Source of the DNA: Paenibacillus sp. UBA6285
Lineage (GTDB): Bacteria; Bacillota; Bacilli; Paenibacillales; Paenibacillaceae
DNA: 9,346 nucleotides
Assembly (NCBI GenBank): GCA_002438345.1
Contig: DJUJ01000144.1
Span: 8,761 to 18,106, forward strand
Direction of reading: 5' to 3'
Both the position numbers and the translations under genes were made by a program. This document shows positions 1 through 5,417 of the stretch, in pieces. Numbering within the stretch: position 1 is the first letter of the stretch; each line of letters starts with the position of its first letter. A model generated the notes under the pieces. The model saw only the letters and a list, made by a program, of their open reading frames with translations. It was not told the origin of the DNA and made no database searches.

Positions 1-98
1 TCCGTTACGGTCATATCTTCTTGTTCAGAAATGTATTCGGAAAGCAAATTCGTAAATTCCCTGTTATCATCGGCCAACAACACTTCAATATTCTGCAC
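1..98 (-). CDS. spo0A: Spo0A, sporulation master response regulator (N-terminal fragment, cut by window edge)
   Basis: Only the first 32 codons and two bases are present; the gene continues beyond position 1. The start is GTG at 98-96, preceded by a strong Shine-Dalgarno site, AAGGAGG at 114-108, with a 9-base gap. The peptide begins (M)QNIEVLLADDNREF and continues through LLSEYISEQEDM, the start of the receiver domain. The acidic pair D10-D11 followed by NRE is typical of Spo0A receivers; the phosphorylated aspartate lies outside the window. By family knowledge, Spo0A is phosphorylated by the Spo0F/Spo0B phosphorelay and then binds 0A boxes to start sporulation. Its place directly downstream of spoIVB is the conserved order in Bacillus and Paenibacillus. 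The upstream region carries 0A boxes and a SigH-like promoter, which suggests autoregulation. Confidence 0.93.
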   Translation of the reverse strand, partial: MQNIEVLLADDNREFTNLLSEYISEQEDMTVT

Positions 99-161
99 TG
101 GCTACTTCCTCCTTAATTATATCTGCTATTCGAAAATAACATTTTTTTCTTGTCTTATAAC

Positions 162-189
162 ATTTTCGACATGGACATTGAATTCCCTT
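162..189 (-). promoter_or_regulatory. Candidate SigH-type promoter for spo0A
   Basis: On the minus strand AAGGGAATT (189-181) resembles the SigH -35 element RNAGGAWWW with one mismatch. GTCGAAAAT (170-162) resembles the -10 element RNNGAATNN with one mismatch. The gap of 10 is one base shorter than the usual 11-12. The -10 part coincides with an 0A box, and the whole element lies inside the 0A-box inverted repeat, as expected for a Spo0A-controlled sporulation promoter. The match is imperfect, so this is a candidate only. Confidence 0.35.
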
Positions 190-200
190 CTGTCGAAAAT
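162..200. promoter_or_regulatory. Pair of 0A boxes in a perfect inverted repeat upstream of spo0A
   Basis: ATTTTCGACA (162-171) and TGTCGAAAAT (191-200) form a perfect 10-bp inverted repeat with a 19-base spacer. Each arm contains an exact 0A box, the Spo0A~P recognition heptamer TGTCGAA or its complement, at 165-171 and 191-197. The pair lies 67-102 bases upstream of the spo0A start codon. Spo0A binding here, and therefore autoregulation, is inferred from the motif and from what is known of the B. subtilis spo0A promoter. Confidence 0.75.
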
Positions 201-229
201 TATTTTTCTTTATTTTTTTTCTGGCATGG

Positions 230-235
230 ATTATA
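230..235 (-). promoter_or_regulatory. Possible vegetative SigA -10 element upstream of spo0A
   Basis: A perfect TATAAT lies at 235-230 on the minus strand in an AT-rich stretch. No good TTGACA is found 16-18 bases upstream; TTGAAA occurs with a gap of only 13. It could be the -10 of a weak vegetative promoter, matching the known two-promoter arrangement of B. subtilis spo0A, or it could be a chance match in AT-rich DNA. Confidence 0.3.
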
Positions 236-276
236 ATTAAATATTTTATTTCAAAGTTCGATGATCTTCGTAATCC

Positions 277-283
277 TTCGACA
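277..283. promoter_or_regulatory. Third 0A box, distal to spo0A
   Basis: TTCGACA at 277-283 is an exact 0A box in the plus-strand orientation (TGTCGAA in the direction of spo0A). It touches the T-tract of the spoIVB terminator, about 180 bases upstream of the spo0A start. With the two boxes at 165-171 and 191-197 it makes three exact matches within 120 bases, far more than chance, since one heptamer is expected about once per 8 kb counting both strands. Confidence 0.6.
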
Positions 284-316
284 AAAAAATCTTAAGGCTA
301 AACCGCCTTAAGATTT
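283..316 (-). terminator. Intrinsic terminator of spoIVB, overlapping its stop codon
   Basis: Read in the direction of spoIVB, AAATCTTAAGGC (316-305), a six-base loop GGTTTA (304-299) and GCCTTAAGATTT (298-287) form a perfect 12-bp hairpin followed by further T residues to 283. The spoIVB stop codon TAG (300-298) spans the loop and the downstream arm, so the last codons of the gene encode half of the hairpin. This should separate spoIVB transcription from spo0A. Confidence 0.9.
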
Positions 317-1434
317 ATTGGATACCTATTCTCCTGTAGGGTTACACCAGAGTCCTTAAGCATCCATTCGATAAAGCAACCGTAACCGGACTTAGGATCA
401 TTTACAAATACATGAGTGACTGCACCGATGAGCCGTCCATTCTGAACAATGGGGCTACCGCTCATCCCTTGAACGATACCGCCTGTCTTATCGATAAGCC
501 GCGGATCTGTAATACGAATTACCATTCCCTTAGTCGCGGGCGTCTGCTGATGTGCCACATGAATGATCTCAACATTAAATCGCTCAACCTGCTGCCCATC
601 TACAACCGTAAGAATCTCAGCAGGACCTTCCTTGACTTGATTGCTCATCGCCACAGGAATGGGTTCTTTATAAAGACTATGCTCGGGATTGCGGCTCATT
701 TTGCCGAAGATGCCAAAGTCTGTGTTGCTCTCAACATTTCCAAGCACTTGGCTTTCTTTCAAAAAATGTGCTCGTTTCTCACCCGGATCGCCATCCTGGC
801 TTTTAGATATCGAAGTTACACTGGACTGAACAATATGACCGCTGCCGACAACAATAGGTGTTCCTGTATTCATGTCCGTAATCACATGTCCCAAAGCTCC
901 ATATACACCTTGTTTTGGGGCATAAAAAGTTAACGTGCCGACACCCGCTGCAGAATCTCGAATGTACAGGCCTAATCTCCATACTTTGTCATTAATATCA
1001 TACGCGGGTTTTAGCTTGGCTGTATGCTCTTTCCCAGCGCGTTTAAAGACAATGGTCAGAGGATTATTCGCTTTTCCGGCACGATCCACAAGCTTGGCCA
1101 CCTTAGATAATTCGTCCAACTTCTCTCCATCAATGGAGATCATCAAATCACCTGGCACCAAACCGCTGATTTCTCCTGGGGAAACCTTAGATTTCTCGGA
1201 TACTTCAATCAGATGATGTCCTACAACCAGAACACCTGCTGATTTCACTTTCACTCCGATCGTTTGACCTCCCGGGATCACCTTTAGTTCCGGTTTCATT
1301 CCTTGCGCAGTCACCTTCGCAGGTTCACCGTTCAGTGGTGCGGCAAAACTTTGGTGGGTTCCCGTTATGCCCGATAAACTAAGAAAGAAGGCAAATAAAA
1401 GGCCTGGCATTAACTTCCTGAGGTTAGGCTTCAA
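298..1434 (-). CDS. spoIVB: SpoIVB, PDZ-serine peptidase of the SigK checkpoint (378 aa)
   Basis: SpoIVB is secreted from the forespore into the space between the two spore membranes, where it cleaves SpoIVFA and so releases pro-SigK processing by SpoIVFB in the mother cell. A hydrophobic signal or anchor segment lies at residues 8-25 and a PDZ domain at about 65-142. The S55 peptidase domain follows, with catalytic residues seen as H183 (in GALGH), D310 (in ITDPRL) and S325 (in GMSGSP). The H-D and D-S spacings of 127 and 15 equal those of the B. subtilis triad H236/D363/S378. The start is TTG at 1434-1432: an in-frame TGA lies three codons upstream and AAGGGAG at 1452-1446 gives the ribosome site, with a rather long gap of 11. 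The protein has about 50 fewer residues before the catalytic histidine than in B. subtilis, which is mostly loss of N-terminal linker. It is followed directly by spo0A. Confidence 0.97.
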   Translation of the reverse strand: MKPNLRKLMPGLLFAFFLSLSGITGTHQSFAAPLNGEPAKVTAQGMKPELKVIPGGQTIGVKVKSAGVLVVGHHLIEVSEKSKVSPGEISGLVPGDLMISIDGEKLDELSKVAKLVDRAGKANNPLTIVFKRAGKEHTAKLKPAYDINDKVWRLGLYIRDSAAGVGTLTFYAPKQGVYGALGHVITDMNTGTPIVVGSGHIVQSSVTSISKSQDGDPGEKRAHFLKESQVLGNVESNTDFGIFGKMSRNPEHSLYKEPIPVAMSNQVKEGPAEILTVVDGQQVERFNVEIIHVAHQQTPATKGMVIRITDPRLIDKTGGIVQGMSGSPIVQNGRLIGAVTHVFVNDPKSGYGCFIEWMLKDSGVTLQENRYPINLKAV

Positions 1435-1499
1435 TGGCTGTCACGCTCCCTTTTGCTTCTTTCGCTTGACGAAAAAGGTGGTCGCCAATTGCGTACCTA

Positions 1500-1530
1500 T
1501 AAGATAACCTTGCCCCCAGGCTTTTATTAC
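1500..1530 (-). promoter_or_regulatory. Candidate SigF/SigG-type promoter for spoIVB
   Basis: On the minus strand GTAATA (1530-1525) is followed, after 18 bases, by TATCTTA (1506-1500). This resembles the SigG pattern gHATR-N17/18-CATNNTA with one mismatch in each box. Read in the SigF register, the same site is GTAATA-N15-GGTTATCTTA, one mismatch from the -10 GGNNANANTW. It lies 66 bases upstream of the spoIVB start. B. subtilis spoIVB is transcribed in the forespore by SigF and mainly SigG, so position and type fit, but the boxes are degenerate. Confidence 0.35.
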
Positions 1531-1548
1531 TGTCAATCATTGTTCCGC

Positions 1549-3276
1549 TTAGCTTGTTGCAGCCTTGCTGGCCTCAGCCAGATTAAGCATTTCCTGCGAG
1601 TGGTGCAATGTTTTTTCGGTAATTTCCACCCCACCCAGCATTCGGGCCAGCTCCATTACACGTCCATCATTCGAGAGCGATTCCACTTCAGTCATCGTTC
1701 TTCCATCCTCAACCTTTTTGCGGATTAAGTACTGATGGTCAGCCATACAAGCCACCTGAGGTAAGTGCGTAATGGAAAACACCTGACACGTAGAGGACAG
1801 CTTATACAGCTTAACTGCAATGGATTGAGCAGCTCGACCGCTCACACCGGTATCCACCTCATCAAAGATCAGAACTGGAATCGCATCATGGCGCGCAAAA
1901 ATACTCTTCATTGCCAACATAATACGCGACAACTCACCACCCGAGGCAATTTTGCCAAGAGGTCTCAGCGGTTCGCCAGGGTTAGGGGAAATCATGAATT
2001 CCGCGCTGTCTATCCCTTGTCTTGTAAGGCGAATACGCCGATCATTGTATTCGACTCCACGTGGGTCCTCCAGCGTGTCCAATTTAACCTGCAGCGAGGT
2101 TCTTTCCATTTGAAGGTCTTTAAGCTCACCCTCCACTTGAGTAGCTAAATCAGCTGCACAAAGCTTCCGTGCTTCACTTAGTTCATTAGCTGCCTCCATC
2201 AGTACAGACAGTAGGGCATCGCGTTTAGTGGTGAGTTTCTCCAGATATTCGTCTTTATTCTCAAGCAAATCAGTCTCACGATGAATTTGTTCATAATAAG
2301 CCAGAATCTGTTCAACGCTCTCACCATATTTACGGCGAAGTCCGGTAATCAAATCGAGGCGATTCTCGATTTCTTCGAGTCGCTGTGGGTTGAACTCGAT
2401 CTCTTCTCGGTAATCCCGAAGCTGAAATGCAGCATCCTCCAGCTGATAATAGGAGGACTGTAACTGCTCAAGCACGGATCTAAGACCCTTTTCATCGTAA
2501 CGAACAGCGTCTTCAAGTCTGGAAATTACATTCCCTATGGATTCCAAGCCTTGTCTATCGTAGAGGAGCTCATAAGCACCTGATACAGAATCCATCATTT
2601 TCTCACTGTGGGATAGTTTGACCCGTTCCTCAGCAAGTAATTCATCTTCTCCCAGTTTTAATCCGGCAGATGAAATTTCTTCTAGCTGAAAACGGTATAA
2701 ATCAAGCATTTGATAAGCCTTCTGGCTGGATTCCTGCAGCTCTCGCAGTTCTTTCTCCACCTTCGCAAATGCTGAATACTTTTCCTGATAAACCGCCTTA
2801 AGCGGCCCGATAATAAGTTCTCCATATGTATCCAGCAGTCCCAGATGCCGTTCTGCCTTTAATAAGTTTTGGTGCTCATGCTGTCCATGAATATTAACTA
2901 ATTGCTCGCCGATTTCACGAAGCATAGTAAGATTGACCATCTGTCCGTTTACACGCGATGTGCTTTTACCTTGAGAGGTAATCTCGCGGCGTATGATAAG
3001 ATGCTCTTCACGCTGGGCCTGGATGCCAAGACGCTCCAAAGTATCCCAGACGGGATGACTGCTGGGAAGACTGAAGAGCGCTTCCATCTCTGCTTTTTCA
3101 CAACCGTAACGAATAGAATCCGCGGAGCCGCGGCCACCTGCAATCAGTCCAAGCGCATCAATAATAATGGATTTACCTGCCCCAGTCTCCCCTGTAAGCA
3201 CATGGAAGCCGGGATAAAAATGCACATCTACCGCCTCAACGACGGCTAGATTGCGGATAGACAAGGTTTCTAACAC
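1549..3276 (-). CDS. recN: RecN, SMC-like DNA double-strand break repair ATPase (575 aa)
   Basis: RecN is an early responder to double-strand breaks in recombinational repair and natural transformation, helping hold and present DNA ends for RecA loading. The N-terminal ABC half carries Walker A GETGAGKS at residues 29-36. A long coiled-coil region spans roughly 165-400. The C-terminal half carries the signature ASGGELS at 444-450, Walker B VLIFDEVD at 468-475 and the H-loop THLPQ with H504. Length matches the family (about 576 aa in B. subtilis). The start is GTG at 3276-3274, with GGAGGTG at 3291-3285 upstream; the peptide MLETLSIRNL from there is the usual RecN beginning. It lies 64 bases after argR and is probably cotranscribed with it. 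No CGAAC-N4-GTTCG-type SOS box was seen upstream. The gap of 114 bases to spoIVB has no strong terminator. Confidence 0.97.
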   Translation of the reverse strand: MLETLSIRNLAVVEAVDVHFYPGFHVLTGETGAGKSIIIDALGLIAGGRGSADSIRYGCEKAEMEALFSLPSSHPVWDTLERLGIQAQREEHLIIRREITSQGKSTSRVNGQMVNLTMLREIGEQLVNIHGQHEHQNLLKAERHLGLLDTYGELIIGPLKAVYQEKYSAFAKVEKELRELQESSQKAYQMLDLYRFQLEEISSAGLKLGEDELLAEERVKLSHSEKMMDSVSGAYELLYDRQGLESIGNVISRLEDAVRYDEKGLRSVLEQLQSSYYQLEDAAFQLRDYREEIEFNPQRLEEIENRLDLITGLRRKYGESVEQILAYYEQIHRETDLLENKDEYLEKLTTKRDALLSVLMEAANELSEARKLCAADLATQVEGELKDLQMERTSLQVKLDTLEDPRGVEYNDRRIRLTRQGIDSAEFMISPNPGEPLRPLGKIASGGELSRIMLAMKSIFARHDAIPVLIFDEVDTGVSGRAAQSIAVKLYKLSSTCQVFSITHLPQVACMADHQYLIRKKVEDGRTMTEVESLSNDGRVMELARMLGGVEITEKTLHHSQEMLNLAEASKAATS

Positions 3277-3340
3277 TAATAGAGCACCTCCGAGAAGATG
3301 ATAGGGATTTGATAGAGTGAAATCAATACTTTCTTATATT

Positions 3341-3790
3341 TTATGAAATGTAACCCATGATTTGTGAAATTACGGCCTTACTGTCCTCAGGCTGGCGGCA
3401 AATAATAAGAATGGTATCATCACCAGAGAGGGTCCCCATGATTTGTGGCCAGTCAATATTATCAATTAAGGCTGCGACTGAATTAGCCGTACCCGGTAAG
3501 CATTTCATCACCACAAGATTAGCCGAGGAATCGATCTGCACAAAATTATCCACCAGAACGCGCTTCAGTTTCTGTATTGGATTGTACCGCTGATCGGTTG
3601 GAAGCGAATATTTGTATCTTCCATCATCCATAGGAACCTTGATGAGCAGTAGCTCTTTAATGTCTCGAGAAACGGTAGCTTGAGTAACCTGGAAACCAGA
3701 TTCACGCAAGGCTTCAACTAGCTCATCCTGTGTCTCGATATCCTTTTGCGTAATAATCTCACGTATCTTAATATGTCGTTGACCCTTCAT
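3341..3790 (-). CDS. argR: ArgR/AhrC, arginine repressor (149 aa)
   Basis: This is the arginine-responsive hexameric regulator that represses arginine biosynthesis and activates catabolism. The N-terminal winged helix (about 1-65) includes the recognition helix [10 protein letters not shown], with the characteristic S41-R42 pair. The C-terminal oligomerisation and arginine-binding domain (about 75-149) shows [11 protein letters not shown] at 100-110 and [11 protein letters not shown] at 119-129, with D110 and D113 in the arginine-binding area. Length equals that of B. subtilis AhrC. The start is ATG at 3790-3788, with AGGAGG at 3801-3796 and a 5-base gap. The 88-base leader contains competing inverted repeats, listed separately. 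Placement beside recN is the conserved Bacillus order; the upstream neighbour here is not tlyA but an extra membrane protein. ArgR control of this locus is not evident, as no clear ARG box was recognised. Confidence 0.96.
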   Translation of the reverse strand: MKGQRHIKIREIITQKDIETQDELVEALRESGFQVTQATVSRDIKELLLIKVPMDDGRYKYSLPTDQRYNPIQKLKRVLVDNFVQIDSSANLVVMKCLPGTANSVAALIDNIDWPQIMGTLSGDDTILIICRQPEDSKAVISQIMGYIS

Positions 3791-3818
3791 TGTTGCCTCC
3801 TAAAAGTTTTGTAAGCGA

Positions 3819-3857
3819 TGCTCCCCGAATTGCTTCGGCAAAACTACTTCGGAAGCA
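3819..3857 (-). repeat. Competing inverted repeats in the argR leader
   Basis: In RNA sense, TGCTTCCGAA (3857-3848) can pair with TTCGGGGAGCA (3829-3819) as an imperfect long hairpin. Alternatively CCGAA (3838-3834), loop GCAA (3833-3830) and TTCGG (3829-3825) form a perfect 5-bp stem with a GNRA-type loop. The two foldings share the TTCGG arm and exclude each other. There is no T-tract after either, so this is not a plain terminator. The pairing is seen directly; any regulatory role is unproven. Confidence 0.35.
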
Positions 3858-3878
3858 TACACCTAATTAAATATGGAC

Positions 3879-4352
3879 TCAGTTTGATTCTCCGTCATCT
3901 CTGCCAAGCTTAATCACTTGAATGGATCCCGCCGCAACATTAACATACAAAACTCCGCTACATTCCGGATAAATCAGCAAGTACGGAAGCAAGGTATCTC
4001 GTAAGCCACTGCCTGTGAAATCCAAAGGTTTGCGTGGTCTGGAAAGGATGACCAAATATATCGATCCTTCCTCCTTAGTCGCCACATAATCTATAAATAA
4101 CCGGCTATACATCTGCGCTCCGTTTACGTTGAAGGACAATGGGATCTTGAGCTTCCCTCCAACGACCTCATACCCTTCATCCTCTAGTATGTCTATAGAT
4201 GGGTGAGGAATAATCACTTTATTAAACGGGATCTGATCCTTCATGAAAGAACGCGGAGAACTTTGCAGCCATATATATATCCGATAAATTATAAAAATCG
4301 ATAATGCTACTCCTATAAACGCCATAACGACCTTGTCAGAGCTACCCGCCAC
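3879..4352 (-). CDS. Membrane-anchored protein of unknown function, possible degenerate nuclease-like fold (157 aa)
   Basis: I do not recognise a named family. One transmembrane segment covers about residues 8-30, with a short N-terminus; the rest (31-157) should be a single soluble domain. The chosen start is GTG at 4352-4350, because GAGGTG at 4365-4360 lies 7 bases before it. A TTG two codons upstream is possible, but the ribosome site would be only 1 base from it. The soluble part reads as helix (PSIDILEDEGYEV, 51-63), three strands (about 67-76, 84-92, 98-105), a helix (GSGLRDTLLPYLLIY, 114-128) and a strand (133-140). That order and the D88...VILSR pattern recall PD-(D/E)XK nucleases, but the E and K of the active site would be V101 and L103, so catalysis looks lost. 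It lies between the tlyA terminator and argR, where B. subtilis has no gene. Function unknown. Confidence 0.8.
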   Translation of the reverse strand: MAGSSDKVVMAFIGVALSIFIIYRIYIWLQSSPRSFMKDQIPFNKVIIPHPSIDILEDEGYEVVGGKLKIPLSFNVNGAQMYSRLFIDYVATKEEGSIYLVILSRPRKPLDFTGSGLRDTLLPYLLIYPECSGVLYVNVAAGSIQVIKLGRDDGESN

Positions 4353-4358
4353 TATCAA

Positions 4359-4457
4359 TCACCTCGGTGATTTATTCGCGTGAAGCCATGCTAAATCCTT
4401 CTTCTGAGCGGTCTTTTTAGGAGCTTTCCGCATAATTGATCTTATTGACTTGACCAT
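4359..4457 (-). CDS. Possible 32-residue basic micro-ORF upstream of the membrane protein
   Basis: An ATG at 4457-4455 opens 32 codons ending in TGA at 4361-4359; an internal in-frame ATG at 4433-4431 would give 24 residues. The peptide begins MVKSIRSIMRKAP, then runs KKTAQKKDLAWLHANKSPR, so it is very rich in lysine and arginine. Its stop codon overlaps the ribosome site (GAGGTG, 4365-4360) of the next gene, an arrangement typical of translational coupling. Against it, neither ATG has a convincing Shine-Dalgarno site, and 99 open bases can occur by chance. It could be a leader peptide, a real small protein, or nothing. Confidence 0.35.
   Translation of the reverse strand: MVKSIRSIMRKAPKKTAQKKDLAWLHANKSPR
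4360..4365 (-). promoter_or_regulatory. Ribosome binding site that sets the membrane-protein start
   Basis: GAGGTG on the minus strand lies 7 bases before the GTG at 4352, which favours that codon over the TTG at 4358. The site overlaps the stop codon of the upstream micro-ORF and is part of the near-palindrome TCACCGAGGTGA (4370-4359). Confidence 0.6.
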
Positions 4458-4461
4458 ATGG

Positions 4462-4491
4462 AAAAAGAAACTCACCGGCGCGATGAGTTTC
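4462..4491 (-). terminator. Intrinsic terminator of the dxs-tlyA block, overlapping the tlyA stop
   Basis: In the direction of tlyA, GAAACTCA (4491-4484), a nine-base loop (4483-4475) and TGAGTTTC (4474-4467) make a perfect 8-bp stem, followed by TTTTT (4466-4462). The tlyA stop TGA is 4474-4472, inside the downstream arm. This probably ends the xseA-to-tlyA transcription block and implies a separate promoter, not clearly seen, for the membrane protein and argR. Confidence 0.8.
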
Positions 4492-5371
4492 CATGAATTG
4501 AATTTACATTAAAAGTACCCGTAGCTTGCTTAATCACTTCATCCGCTAGGGATGGGAAATCCTCCACTAGGATAACTGATGAAACAGCATCTGACGGCTG
4601 TAATACTTCTTCATCTTCTGCCACTTCTGGCATTAGTCTCCAGTGAGCAAGAAACTCAATATTGCCTTCCCCACCTGTAATCGGTGAAAAGGTTAATCCC
4701 TTCAGCTGGTAGCCCAGCTCTGCAGCCATAGTCAGTACATTAATCAATACCTCTTTATGGACGGCAGAGTCACGAATCACACCTGATTTACCAACCTTCT
4801 CCCGTCCTGCCTCAAACTGTGGCTTGATCAGCGCAGCAATATCCGCCGGGCGCTTAAGCAAGGCTTTGAGCGGTGGAAGAATTATTTTTAGGGATATAAA
4901 AGAAACATCAATACTCGCGAAGTCTGGAATCGGCCCCACCAAATCCGGAGGTGTCATATATCGGAAATTCGTTCGTTCCATGACACTAACGCGTTCATCA
5001 TTACGCAGCGACCAATCCAGCTGATTATAGCCAACATCAATCGCGTACACATGGCTTACCCCATTCTGAAGCGCACAATCCGTGAAGCCTCCAGTAGAAG
5101 CACCGATGTCCAGCATGGTTCGTCCCGTAAGATCAATATTAAATTGGCGAAGAGCCTTTTCCAGCTTTAGGCCCCCACGACTGACATAAGGATGCACAGA
5201 ACCTTTAACCTTAAGGGTAGCCTCCCGTGACACCTTCATACCAGCCTTTTCAATGCGTTCCTCATCCGCGAGCACCAGCCCTGCCATAATGGCTGCTTTA
5301 GCCTTCTCACGGCTTTCATAAAAACCTTGCTCAACAAGCAGTACATCTATCCGTTCTTTACGGTGTTCCAT
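4472..5371 (-). CDS. tlyA: TlyA-family S4-domain rRNA 2'-O-methyltransferase (299 aa)
   Basis: TlyA enzymes use S-adenosylmethionine to methylate ribose 2'-OH in rRNA; in mycobacteria the targets are 16S C1409 and 23S C1920. The target of Firmicute homologues (YqxC in B. subtilis) is less certain. An S4 RNA-binding domain covers about 4-62 and an FtsJ/RrmJ-type methyltransferase about 63-245. SAM motif I is LDIGASTGGF at 87-96. The K-D-K-E tetrad is seen as K69 (GGLKLEKAL), D155 (SIDVSF), K183 (LIKPQFE) and E239 (GNIEF). The start is ATG at 5371-5369 because GGGAG (5382-5378) is 6 bases upstream and the S4 domain begins there; the open frame continues upstream into dxs to 5452 but without a ribosome site. 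Residues 246-299 are an acidic tail beyond the conserved domain. It follows dxs after 46 bases. Confidence 0.93.
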   Translation of the reverse strand: MEHRKERIDVLLVEQGFYESREKAKAAIMAGLVLADEERIEKAGMKVSREATLKVKGSVHPYVSRGGLKLEKALRQFNIDLTGRTMLDIGASTGGFTDCALQNGVSHVYAIDVGYNQLDWSLRNDERVSVMERTNFRYMTPPDLVGPIPDFASIDVSFISLKIILPPLKALLKRPADIAALIKPQFEAGREKVGKSGVIRDSAVHKEVLINVLTMAAELGYQLKGLTFSPITGGEGNIEFLAHWRLMPEVAEDEEVLQPSDAVSSVILVEDFPSLADEVIKQATGTFNVNSIHGNSSRR

Positions 5372-5377
5372 GGTCAT

Positions 5378-5382
5378 CTCCC
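5378..5382 (-). promoter_or_regulatory. Ribosome binding site that sets the tlyA start
   Basis: GGGAG ends 6 bases before the ATG at 5371 (peptide MEHRKERI). The alternative in-frame ATG at 5377 begins immediately after this site, and the GTG at 5452 inside dxs has no such site. The 299-residue form is therefore preferred. Confidence 0.6.
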
Positions 5383-5417
5383 GATCGTTCAAAGGGTTAC
5401 TAATTTCCGGTCTCCAC

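Noticed and set aside
412..933. 173-codon plus-strand open frame opposite spoIVB
   Set aside because: It lies wholly antisense to a certain gene with an intact catalytic triad, has no ribosome site, and the protein has no recognisable family features.
1435..1548. Terminator between recN and spoIVB
   Set aside because: Only a 5-bp stem (TTTCG/CGAAA, near 1468-1482) is visible and no T-run follows it, so no terminator is called.
3277..3340. Possible LexA/SOS operator upstream of recN
   Set aside because: No CGAAC-N4-GTTCG-type palindrome was found in the gap or around the start.
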